Assembly: GCF_029867415.1 (NCBI RefSeq) | Contig: NC_081181.1 | Coordinates: 69,846,144-69,910,143, forward strand | DNA length: 64,000 nucleotides | DNA from: Vicia villosa | Lineage: Eukaryota > Streptophyta > Magnoliopsida > Fabales > Fabaceae | Direction of reading: 5' to 3' | Shown here: piece by piece, positions 53,541 to 64,000 of the stretch | Layout: every line of letters begins with the position of its first letter | Numbering within the stretch: the stretch's first letter is position 1 | Program-made: the position numbers and the translations under genes | The notes under the pieces: generated by a model | The model's database searches: none | Seen by the model: the letters and a program-made list of their open reading frames with translations, nothing else | What the model was told of the DNA's origin: nothing

Positions 53541-55513
53541 GATCAATGTGAGACATGCATAATTAAACAATGGGTTTTGAATTTTGGTAATAATATAATC
53601 TTATATGTTGATAATATGTATGCACTCTTGTTAAATTCTGCTATAGACTGAGTATAATTAATTTTTGGAATGTTGGGATGATTGGAGTTGGGAAGGGATT
53701 GAAGCTTGAACACCTTGAGACTAGTTTTATGCAAGAAAATAGGTATTTTTCAGTCTGAGTTGCGGGAAATCGATTTCCCTATCAAGAAAATGGGGATTTT
53801 GGACTTTCTACATGCAGGAAATCGATTTCCCCGTATTGGAAATCGATTTCTTGAAACTGCGTTGGAAAAAAATACAGAATTTGAAAATAGCATAATTGGA
53901 GTTTCGTAACTCGGAATTAGGTGTCATCGGAAGCATTGGAAAGCTCTTCTAAGGATATATTATGAAGTGAAATAATATAATTGTTTTATGCCAAGTATTT
54001 TAGGGTCAACTTGATATTCTAATATGTGTATATGATATGGTTACTACGGAGTCTTAATGAAAATTTTCCAACTTCAGGAATTCATAACTTCCGACTCGTA
54101 GGTCCGTTTGACCGGAGTTTATATCATTAGAAAGATAGTAACATGTATTATCTAGGAAAAATACCCTAGGTACCATATTGTTGCTCTTCGACGTATCTGA
54201 GGCCCATTCAGACGAATGTGGTAAACGAAATTTGGTGAAATTTACCCCTAAGAGTAATTCAATCCCGTAGAGGGAGCTGAATACCTTCGTTGTCCTTTGA
54301 GACATGTGAAACCGTGTTGTAGAACACGATACATATTATATTATCACTTTTATACTATTGGTATGAATATGTAGGACAAATTTGAATGCTTTATGATGAT
54401 AAATGCTATTATGGCTTGATGATATGTGTGACAATAATCACTTGATTTATGTTTGTTCTGATTGAACTTTTGGATATGATTATATGCATACTTGATGGGA
54501 GTGATCTGGTGTATACTCGTCATGCATGTTGTGATTTTTGTGCATTAACGAGTACGCAATAGGAATGATGTGGTGTATACTCATTGTGTATGTCGTAATC
54601 TTTATATCCCCCTCCACGTGGGAATGATCTGGTGTATACTCTATGGATGGCCGCCAATGGGAATGATTTAGTGTATACTCATTGGTGAGAAGGGATAGCA
54701 GGGCATATTCACCGCTCTCAATGGGAATGATCCAGTGTATACTCATTAATCGGTGTTAGATATGTGGGTACTCGATGGAAATGATATGGTGTATACTCAT
54801 CATGTTACCGAGAAAATGCTAGTGCTTGATGGGAATGATCTGGTGTATACTCATGTATTGAAAAAGGTATTTCCTCTAGCAGGAAAACATTGGATGTTGA
54901 TATGGTGGGATTATGATACCATGTCGGTCAGATCACTCGTTTACTCACCCCTAGTGATGCCACATAAGCAATATCATTAGGTCCTCGCCGGTGGGTTGGT
55001 ACAATCACGGTGATGTGGTTGTACTAGCAACAACATACTTGTGTGTTGTTTGTGTGTTTAGTTCTATCTCATTGGTTAGTCATGGGACTTCCAATGGTGA
55101 TATTGTCCATGTTGTGTATTTGTACCTGACCGTGAGGAAACCCCGGATCCACAACGGATCCGTTTGATTCTAAGAACCTTGTAGAACCGAGTGAACCAAA
55201 AAGATAGGGGAACTCACTGAGATTTAGTAATCTCACCCGAATTCTCTTTATATTTCTCAGGAACAGGTTAGAAGTAGAAGAATTGCTAGTTGGCTCGTAT
55301 TGAAGACCGTGGACGAGTTGATGGCAGGAAGACCTCGACAAACGTTATATTTCCGATGTGCAATGTTTTGGACAAGATGATTGTATACACTTTATACTTA
55401 GAGTTGACTTGTATACGGTTTTTAATTCTTGTCATTTTTCCGCCTATGCATGTTTCTTGTACCATTTTAGCATCACTACATATTACTCTAGACGTATATG
55501 CACGGGGTGTTAC
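53541..55513 (+). repeat. Tekay-like LTR, left edge not resolved
   Basis: It ends GGGGTGTTACA (55513) like the chromovirus LTRs, and carries the GAACTCACTGAGATTTAGTA-type string seen in Tekay LTRs. No primer site follows, so it is a solo or truncated LTR. The left boundary is approximate: no TGTAACAC start was found. Contains GGAAATCGATTTCC palindromes (53765-53778, 53817-53830, and one-mismatch 53838-53851). Confidence 0.6.
54496..54854 (+). repeat. Seven spaced copies of GGAATGATCTGGTGTATACT
   Basis: Near-identical ~24-bp strings recur at intervals of ~45-65 bp with unrelated spacers, inside the Tekay-like LTR. There is no CRISPR context; this is an LTR minisatellite. Confidence 0.85.
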
Positions 55514-55965
55514 ATCTACATTTATTTATTTCATTTTTAAAGATTCTTTTTGGTGATTATCATTTAAAAAATTCAACCTTTGTGAATTTTTTGATGCATT
55601 TCTTTATTTAATTCGTAAAGATACATTTTTGTGCTGATTAATCACAAAAACTCAACCTTTATGAGTTTCTAGATTATCCGTTTTCTATGTTTATTTATTT
55701 CATTATTAGAGATTCTTTTTGGTGATTATTAGTTTAAAAAATTCAAATTTTGTGATTTTCTTGATGTGTTTCTTTATTTAATTCTTAAAATTACATTTTA
55801 GTGATGATCAGTTACAAAAACTCAACCTTTATGAATTTATTGATTATCCATTTTCTACATTTATTTTTTTCATTCCTAAAGATTCATTTTGGTGATTATA
55901 TCAGTTAAAAAATTCAACTTTTATGAATTTCTGGATGCATTACTTTATTTAATTATTAAAGATAT
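55514..55965. repeat. Diverged ~170-bp tandem repeat
   Basis: Units containing TACATTTATTTATTTCATTC, GATTCTTTTTGGTGATTATC and AAAAACTCAACCTTTATGAG recur at about 55514, 55693 and 55857. A further unit lies at 56625-56792, broken off by the chromovirus at 56793. This looks like an old satellite-like array. Confidence 0.7.
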
Positions 55966-56624
55966 TGGATGTTTCTTCTAAAGTTGAGTCAACAAAAGAA
56001 ACTTATTGAAGTTCTGTTTGGATCTTATTGTAAATTTTTATAAATACAACATATATTAACTTTGGTTTGTTTTGATGATTTTGTTAGAACCAAGATAATT
56101 GTTCTGTGACCGACTTTAGAACTACGGTCAAATCCTAAACAACTCTTTACATTAAAGAGTTAGATAAAATGAGGAATCAATATCGATTTTTTGGTTCTAA
56201 TACTCTAATGATAGATGATAAGCAATAAAGAGCCATCTTCAATCTTGTAAGTAATTCAATGTTATATATATGTAATAGATATTTACTTTCTTCTTTTCAT
56301 CGATTCAATTTCTCCCGCACACAACTATCTTAACTGATACATATGACTTAGAGGATACAGGGGCCAATTTACTTGTCCTAAATGGTGAACTGTGCTGCCA
56401 TTTAAACAAATTGCTGAGGCAGAAGACATTCAAAAATATGTTAAACAAAATTGTTTTATTTTACCACCAATTACAAGTGCCCACCCTGATTGGTGTTTAT
56501 TCACGGGAATTAGGTGGAGTGCTAGTCCCTATCTTAAGCTAGACACTTTTGGTGATCTCATTAAAAATAAAAAAAAAAGCAAAAGAAAATGATGCTAAGA
56601 ATTGTGAACCAGAACCTGTTTAAA
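55966..56624. other. Unique sequence within the tandem repeat, with a possible exon fragment
   Basis: GTTAGAACCAAGATAATTGT at about 56083 resembles the copia LTR start at 382. A frame at 56392-56592 (LPFKQIAEAEDIQKY..., HPDWCLFTGIRW, basic KKKSKRK end) has gene-like composition but a stop just upstream and no ATG; I do not recognise it. Confidence 0.35.
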
Positions 56625-56792
56625 AAACTCAACCTTTATTAGTTTCTTGTTTATCCGTTTTCTACATTTATTTATTTCATTCTTAAAAATTCTTTTTGGT
56701 GATTATCAGTTAAAAAAACTCAACTTTGGTGATTTTCCTTATGTGTTTCTTTATTTCATTCTTAAAGATACATATTTGTGATGTTCTGTTAC
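56625..56792. repeat. Further unit of the ~170-bp tandem repeat
   Basis: Same unit as at 55514-55965; ends in GTTAC where the minus-strand chromovirus was inserted (repeat consensus continues AAAAACTC). Confidence 0.7.
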
Positions 56793-57461
56793 TGTAACAC
56801 CCCAATTCTACCCAAAGCATTTAGGCAAGAAAACATCAGAGTATTAAAAAAATTTCATACAACACAATTAGGATGTTACACTAAGTAACCAAACAAACAC
56901 CTAGAAAATAAACGGACATCAACGATGCCAAAAGCATACACACCTGCCAATAAAATGATACATAACACACGGAAGATATGAACATATATATATACATATA
57001 TCTCTCACTCTCAAAGAGGAGTTTTCCAAAATAAAGTGTTTACAATATACAATGGCACGTTATCACATATACATGTTTAAAAGAGTCATATACAAATAAA
57101 TAACAACAGACTCCCGACTACCCAGTGTTACATATCAGAGCGACCGACAAGACCAACTGGAGAACTACCTCTTCCAAAAGACTTCCAAAGCGGCTAATCT
57201 GCAGGATGCCACTCAAGCATCAAATCAGCAGAAGGGTGAGAATATAATTCATAATGAAAGCATGACAATTATAGTAATGCCAACAAGTATCATCAAGAAT
57301 CATACAACAAAGTAATCCACTCATTCAACCACAATTAATATATAAGTAATGTGACACATGAATGATAACATAAATTATACAGACAGACAATGGTGAATGA
57401 GACTCGACTATGCATATGCATGTGGTACCAAATCCGGAGTAAAACTCCCCTTGTCATTATG

Positions 57462-57625
57462 ACAAATACACCTTTGCCGAGCATTATGCTGGGACTTCTT
57501 TCCCTCAGGAAAATACACCTTTGTCGAGCATCAAGCTACGACTAAACGTCATCGAGCATTTGGCCCCCACTGATGACCTCTTGCCACTCGGGAAAATACA
57601 CCTTTTTACCGAGCATTAAGCCCCC
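57462..57625. repeat. Three to four copies of AAATACACCTTTGYCGAGCAT
   Basis: Spaced copies within the LTR, also present in the other LTR copy at about 63084-63235. Confidence 0.8.
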
Positions 57626-58689
57626 ACTGGTAATAATTGCCAATTCAGGCCACCTGCTAATAGCATTCCTCCATTAACGTAATGAAATGTTATGCTGTGC
57701 AAATATATGACTCTATTACACGACAACAACATCATCAACAATATAACACGGTCACATACCCACGATACACCGTTTATATTCTATCCAAAAGGATACATCA
57801 CCAATTAATAACATCGTTATCAATTATATCACACCATAATTACCACACAGGCATTAATAAGCACACAACACACATTCACCGTTAAAACATACTAGCCACA
57901 TCGGCATAAATGATCGCATAATTGCATCACATCAATTAATATTGGCCATTGGCCCACAACTCCATCAATACATCATCAACAAGTTGTAATAACAACATTT
58001 CAACAATGATAATACATCATTCTCATAACAACATTTACTTGCCATAAGGCCACACATCATGTTAATAACAAACAACCAAACATCGTCACATATCAAGAAC
58101 GAACATTCATTAATACATAACACATATGAACATGATCTCAGGTTATCGAAAACTAATCACATACCTCGTACCAATACGATAACATTCACACAACACATCA
58201 TCATGATTTATCATGCACTAGTTCACAAAACCATTTATGAAAATCAACCAACCACTACTACATCCTACATCATTAACAATTACAACCAAACACTATGATT
58301 ATTTACCAATCATATTGCGCATATAAACAATTATGTATTTTCATCAACAACGCCTCATAACCAATTAATAACAAGCTAACCAAGCCTATACTATCATATA
58401 GAACATCCAACTAGCTTCCTAACACTTCGACGGCGTACGAAACGGAGCTACGGATCAAAAGTTACAAGGTTTCAAAGTTTGGTTAATTGAACATTCTACA
58501 CAACTCATCACTTGATCCTAATAAAAATAATGGAATACTTCATCCTATGAATCATTTAATTAGATAATAATATAGGTTATTGCGTTAGCTTTCCAACGCT
58601 TCGAACGGCGACAAAATCGGAGTTACGGTTCAGGAGTTACGAAGTTTCAAAGTTTTGGAAAAACAGAAAAAGCTGTCATCCGCTTCAGC

Positions 58690-58764
58690 TCCGCTCAGCG
58701 GACCTTCGCAGAGAATTTTCTGCAACAGAACCTCCGCTCAGCGGACCCACCTCCGCTCAGCGGA
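58690..58764 (-). repeat. Three TCCGCTGAGCGGA near-palindromes
   Basis: Minus-strand copies at 58690-58702, 58733-58745 and 58752-58764; same 13-mer and same sense as those in the Tekay 5' LTR at 10953-11001. Confidence 0.9.
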
Positions 58765-59218
58765 CCTGCGTAAACCCAGAAAAAACCAGAACGCACCAGA
58801 ACTGTTCCAAGCCCCTTATACCCACTAAAACCACTCCCAAACATCATTATAACACCAATACAACACATACAAACCATAGAAACAACCTATTATCACACTT
58901 TTCATGGTTAATTCATCACTCTAACTCAAAACCTAACTTTATCTCCAAACTCAAACAAGCCATAGAAAAGGAAAATAAACATGATCAATCACCACAACAC
59001 AACAAGGATATCATTTATTCATCATACAATCATTCTCAAACAAACTTAGATCAAACAAAGATCACACAAGAAAATTGTGGAAATTGGAACAAGAAGAACA
59101 AGAACAAGAACAAGAACAAGACTATAAGAATCATACATCCAAGATAAATTAGATTCACCCCCTTACCTTGCTATTGTGACGATCGGCAATCGATTCGGTT
59201 GAGAATCCACCAATCTCC

Positions 59219-59310
59219 ACTTTTCCTTCTTTTCCTCTTCTTCTTTCTCTCTTCTCTTTCTTTCTTTCCTTTCTTTCTCTTCTTTCTCCCCTTTTTCTTT
59301 CTATCTTTGT
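59219..59310 (-). repeat. Purine-rich (GA) tract in the LTR
   Basis: C/T-only run on plus, GA on minus, just downstream (minus sense) of a TATA-like TATAAAGA (59320-59313); resembles the purine-rich leader part of the Tekay LTR. The Lys-rich frame over it is an artefact. Confidence 0.7.
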
Positions 59311-59563
59311 TTTCTTTATAAAGAAAATATCTTCCTCGCGGAAATGACCAAAATGCCCCTACGCTCAAATATCGTTCAAACGCCCCAAAACGCGGAATAT
59401 TACCTTAATAATATTTCCGGTACCAAAAATATGAAAACCTTCAATTAAATATTAGTCCGCCATCCCGAACTAATACCGACTGAAACAACTCCAAAAACGG
59501 TACAATTCCAATAAACGTCACAAACGTCCAAATCAAGTATATACTTATTTTCCGGGCGTTACA

Positions 59564-59578
59564 ACTCTCCCCCACTTA
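59564..59578 (-). other. Polypurine tract of the minus-strand chromovirus
   Basis: Minus-strand TAAGTGGGGGAGAGT directly before the LTR start TGTAACGCC. Confidence 0.85.
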
Positions 59579-62390
59579 GAAGATTTCCGTCCTCGAAAAT
59601 ATCCCAAACACAAACAAACTTGGATACGCCCTTGCCTCCGACTAACCAACTATCAAGCCACGAAAGCAACGACACAATCAGCGCCAAACAACGAATTACT
59701 CTAGCTAAAAGCAAAACAACCAAAACACAACAATGGCAACGAGATGCAATGCCCATACAATGCACTCATCGACTAACACCAAAACACAAGAAATAACCAA
59801 GACACAACCAACAAGAACAAGATGCAATGCCCATACAATGCACTTGTCAACCAAACCGCAACCATATTGTTACCGTCATCAAAGGCAACACACCTCTAAT
59901 CCCCCATCCAAGGAATTAGCTACATGTACTCAAACCATCACCATGGAAACGAGACATCATCTTAGATAAGGACATAAAGTTCCACGACATATACAACTTC
60001 TGAAGAGCCTCTACAAAACTAGAATACCAACAACCCGGTCGCACAACATCCAAACAACCATGCCAAGACATAGCAGTCAAACATGTAACCAAAACATCTG
60101 GTGGTCTTATCATTCCTACCACATCCACTGTCCACAATTTGAACTCTAACAATTCATACACACACGAACTGCGTCATTTCACGCTTCCGATGCGCACTCT
60201 GATTTCCCACAACAAACAGATTTACCAATTCCATAACCATCTTCCAGCTCCTTCTAGTATTCACCAGAAACTCATTGTTCTCTCTTAACATACTCAACCT
60301 CTTAATCTGCTGTGTCAGCTTGCACACCAGACAAAAGTCTTTGTATTATCCAATCAAAGGCAAAAAGCTAATCCAAACACATCCTTGTTTCACAACACAA
60401 GCCCTCATAGATCCTTAAGTGACCAAACCGTCCTCTCAGTCTGACCATCCGTTTGAGGATGATACGCCAAATTCAAACGCAACTTCGTACCCAAAGTACC
60501 TTGTGAACCCTCTCAAAATTTCAAAAATAAACCTCGGATCTCAATCTGAACAATACATTTCGAAACACCATGCAAACAAACAAACCAACAAACATCTTAT
60601 CAACCCATTCAAATCCGATTTCTGACCTTTTCTAATCTCATCAAGAATACCATAAGTAAGCTCCCACGTATAAAGCTCAACACCTGAAGAAGTCGCTTTA
60701 CGAACCAAACTCAAATCTCACAACTCTTTCAACAATCACAATACTCGAATTATCGACATAGACGTATGCAATGGTTTCTCATATTCAACTCGTTCTGATC
60801 AAACGTATACTTCAAACTCTTGTAGTCACTTACACACACAAATCTCGATCCGAATAATTAGTGCCTTCAAATTTCCCAAACAGAAATAACAACTTCCAAC
60901 TCTAAATCTTGTGACAGGTAAATCCTTTCAAAAATCTTAACTTGCATAAAAGCATAAACCTCCACTTACCCCTTGAACATTCACTTCATTCAACCAAAAA
61001 CTCACATAAGGAAACTTAGCAAACAACTTCTTCTTCCCAACACGGACAAAACAATTCTCAAATACTTAGCATGATCATCTTCACACTGATGATACCCATA
61101 CCTCAAATCAAACTTGCAAAACAAACAAGCTCCAACCAACTTGATCCGTCAAAATATCAATCCTCAAAAGTGGATACTTTTCCTTAATTGTCACTTTTCT
61201 CAATTGTCTAAAATCGACACAAAGCCTGATAGAACCTTCCTTCTTAACCAACAAAACACATGCACCTTACGGCGACACACTCGAACGAACAAACCTCTTC
61301 TCAAGAAAATCCTTAAGTTGACTCCTCAACTCTTTCAACTCAAAAGATGGCATTCGATACGGAACCCTCGACACAACAATAGTTCTAGGAACTAAATCCG
61401 TCAAAATAGAACTCCAAGACAAAATTCCTCTTTTCGACGATGAATCAATGAAACCTTCAAGAAATACTTATACAAATGCGCAACTATCCGCAATTCCCAC
61501 AATTACTCTTTCTCAAGGACATCCAAAGTCGTCGACAACATAAACAACGTCGTACCACCTTGCACCGACTCATTCACTTCCAATATTATCAAACTAGCCA
61601 GATAAGCCTATCACATCCAATACGATTCCGTCTACTATCAACAAGAGATTAAGGGTGATCAAGTCCTCAATTTGTCAATAGGTAGCCGACAATCATAATA
61701 GAGTATAAACTATCAGTACTAACATTAATAATATTCTTTTCCAACTTTTTCTCATAGCACAGAAGCACTATGATTCCATAATTCACAAATATCTCAAGAT
61801 CATCTGAACCAGCTAACACCGACGTCTGGTAGCTACGTACCAAAACACTTCTAACAAATCCCAAGAATAAAATTCCCGAGATCCTACTCAACTCTTCATA
61901 CTCCTAATTCTTACTCGAGTTCCAAAACGTTTCCAACAACGCCAATAACTCTTACAACAAAGTCTACCACAATACTTTCCTTAATCATTGATCCAACAAC
62001 GACACGTCAAACAAGGCTACTCAAACAACAACTTCATAGTCCATCAGTAGCGTTAGAGCATCACAACTCTCTAAATTCCATTCCTTAGAAATAACCAAAA
62101 TCTACTCCGAGACACTCCAACTCGATTAACAACCGAAGTCTTAAGTCCAAGTCGCCTTCACTTCAGAAAACAACAAATTCCAACAACACTAGTACTGTTG
62201 CCCTCAATAGCATACTAACATCTTGCAACTGAAACATATCCGAGAAGCATATGTTCTCCCCCACTTAGCTGCAAACCACTCCTGCATACATCCGACTAGA
62301 GGCACAACAAGTACTGACAGTGCTCCACACACTCATCACATACTGAGGAATTAAACAACATTAGACAACACTGGCCGGACAGACCGACCT
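59579..62390 (-). pseudogene. Degenerate, internally deleted gag-pol of the minus-strand chromovirus
   Basis: Only 2.8 kb lie between the primer site and the polypurine tract, against about 4.9 kb in the Tekay at 12.3 kb. Recognisable minus-strand pieces: RT ([18 protein letters not shown], about 61275-61165) and integrase (QTDGQTER, about 60458-60432). RT and integrase are only ~0.7 kb apart, so RNase H and the integrase core are largely missing; the 5' part is also shortened. Stops occur in all frames. It cannot encode its own enzymes. Confidence 0.8.
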
Positions 62391-62402
62391 GCTCTGATAC
62401 CA
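62391..62402 (-). other. Primer binding site (tRNA-iMet) of the minus-strand chromovirus
   Basis: Minus-strand TGGTATCAGAGC, four bases from the LTR end at 62407; fixes the element's orientation. Confidence 0.9.
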
Positions 62403-62406
62403 CTAA

Positions 62407-64000
62407 TGTAACACCCCAATTCTACCCAAAGCATTTAGGCAAGAAAATATCAGAGTATTAAAAAAATTTCATACAACACAATTAGGATGTTACACTAAGT
62501 AACCAAACAAACACCTAGAAAATAAACGGACATCAACGATACCAAAAGCATACACACCTGCCAATAAAATGATACATAACACACGGAAGATATGAACATA
62601 TATATATATATACATATATCTCTCACTCTCAAAGAGAAGTTTTCCAAAATAAAGTGTTTACAATATACAATGGCACGTTATCACATATACATGTTCAAAA
62701 GAGTCATATACAAATAAATAACGACAGACTCCCGACTACCCAGTGTTACATATCAGAGCGACCGACAAGACCAACTGGAGAACTACCTCTTCCAAAAGAC
62801 TTCCAAAACGGCTAATCTGCAGGATGCCACTCAAGCATCAAATCAGCAGAAGGGTGAGAATATAATTCATAATGAAAGCATGACAATTATAGTAATGCCA
62901 ACAAGTATCATCAAGAATCATACAACAAAGTAATCCACTCATTCAACCACAATTAATATATAAGTAATGTGACACATGAATGATAACATAAATTATACAG
63001 ACAGACAATGGTGAATGAGACTCGACTATGCATATGCATGTGGTACCAAATCCGGAGTAAAACTCCCCTTGTCATTATGACAAATACACCTTTGCCGAGC
63101 ATTATGCTGGGACTTCTTTCCCTCAGGAAAATACACCTTTGTCGAGCATCAAGCTACGACTAAACGTCATCGAGCATTTGGCCCCCACTGATGACCTCTT
63201 GCCACTCGGGCAAATACACCTTTTTACCGAGCATTAAGCCCCCACTGGTAATAATTGCCAATTCAGGCCACCTGCTAATAGCATTCCGCCATTAACGTAA
63301 TGAAATGTTATGCTGTGCAAATATATGACTCTATTACACGACAACAACATCATCAACAATATAACACGGTCACATACCCACGATACACCGTTTATATTCT
63401 ATCCAAAAGGATACATCACCAATTAATAACATCGTTATCAATTATATCACACCATAATTACCACACAGGCATTAATAAGCACACAACACACATTCACCGT
63501 TAAAACATACTAGCCACATCGGCATAAATGATCGCATAATTGCATCACATCAATTAATATTGGCCATTGGCCCACAACTCCATCAATACATCATCAACAA
63601 GTTGTAATAACAACATTTCAACAATGATAATACATCATTCTCATAACAACATTTACTTGCCATAAGGCCACACATCATGTTAATAACAAACAACCAAACA
63701 TCGTCACATATCAAGAACGAACATTCATTAATACATAACACATATGAACATGATCTCAGGTTATCGAAAACTAATCACATACCTCGTACCAATACGATAA
63801 CATTCACACAACACATCATCATGATTTATCATGCACTAGTTCACAAAACCATTTATGAAAATCAACCAACCACTACTACATCCTACATCATTAACAATTA
63901 CAACCAAACACTATGATTATTTACCAATCATATTGCGCATATAAACAATTATGTATTTTCATCAACAACGCCTCATAACCAATTAATAACAAGCTAACCA
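62407..64000 (-). repeat. 5' LTR of the minus-strand chromovirus (runs off the window)
   Basis: Plus-strand TGTAACACCCCAATTCTACC onwards; 1,594 bp shown, nearly identical to 56793-58380. Confidence 0.9.

Larger units (their letters stand above)
56793..59563 (-). repeat. 3' LTR of a minus-strand chromovirus
   Basis: 2,771 bp, minus-strand TGTAACGCCCGG to GGGGTGTTACA. Its first ~1.6 kb on the plus strand repeats at 62407-64000 with only about ten differences by eye. It contains spaced copies of AAATACACCTTTGCCGAGCA (57470-57620), TCCGCTGAGCGGA near-palindromes and a long purine tract. Frames at 57682 and 58059 recur in the other LTR and are chance frames. Confidence 0.9.

Noticed and set aside
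54496..54854. Possible CRISPR-like array (repeats with unique spacers)
   Set aside because: Plant LTR context, irregular spacing, no cas genes.
59171..59368. Lys/Arg-rich 65-codon frame
   Set aside because: Translation of a GA-rich purine tract.

Overview
This window is repeat-dense plant nuclear DNA, almost certainly from a legume. Ogre/Tat-type Ty3-gypsy elements with multi-kilobase LTRs beginning TGTYATACCCC and a tRNA-Arg primer site point to the pea/vetch/lentil group (Fabeae) or a close relative; this is inference from repeat content. I found no intact ordinary host gene. There is no rRNA, no bona fide tRNA and no CRISPR array. A 100-base run of N at 21814-21913 marks an assembly gap.

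Layout. 1-1587: tail and 3' LTR of a Ty1/copia (SIRE/Maximus-like) element. 1913-3470 (minus): a broken three-exon plant-mobile-domain (PMD/MAIN-like) gene, followed by a cluster of 22-bp palindromes. 5201-6388: a non-autonomous Helitron with microsatellites. 7495-10338: a Tat-type LTR cut by a Tekay chromovirus (10339 onwards) whose gag-pol has many stops. The Tekay 3' LTR was hit twice, by a complete minus-strand Tat-type solo LTR (17324-20457, target duplication GTTAG) and by another minus-strand LTR that runs into the gap. 22731-42827: a full-length Ogre element with open ORF1, gag-protease and pol frames, a phase-compatible intron and a repeat-rich 3' UTR. 42828-47162: 3' UTR and 3' LTR of a second Ogre-like element. 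48718-53027: a short Athila-like element carrying one chimeric open frame. 53541-55513: a Tekay-like LTR. 55514-56792: diverged ~170-bp tandem repeats. 56793-64000: a minus-strand, internally deleted chromovirus with almost identical LTRs.

Most notable observations. (1) The 3' UTRs of both Ogre elements are arrays of short hairpins whose stems vary in compensatory fashion between repeats while the loops stay constant: three copies with GAAA loops after the Ogre pol stop, ten copies with GAACG loops and nine with TAACGYAY loops in the second element. This looks like selected RNA structure. (2) A 10-bp stem in the U5 part of four Tat/Ogre LTRs is preserved with compensating changes. (3) The Ogre 5' LTR contains a TATA box and a 55-codon two-helix membrane-protein frame in a ~1-kb block missing from its 3' LTR; the two LTRs are also mosaic around the promoter. 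(4) Three chromovirus-type LTRs carry clusters of short palindromes at an apparently equivalent place, but of different sequence families.

How the parts work together: the Ogre ORFs encode the usual retrotransposition machinery (Gag, protease, RT, dual RNase H, integrase) plus ORF1, which resembles the PMD protein at 2-3 kb. The defective Athila-like and minus-strand chromovirus copies lack their own enzymes and would depend on relatives.
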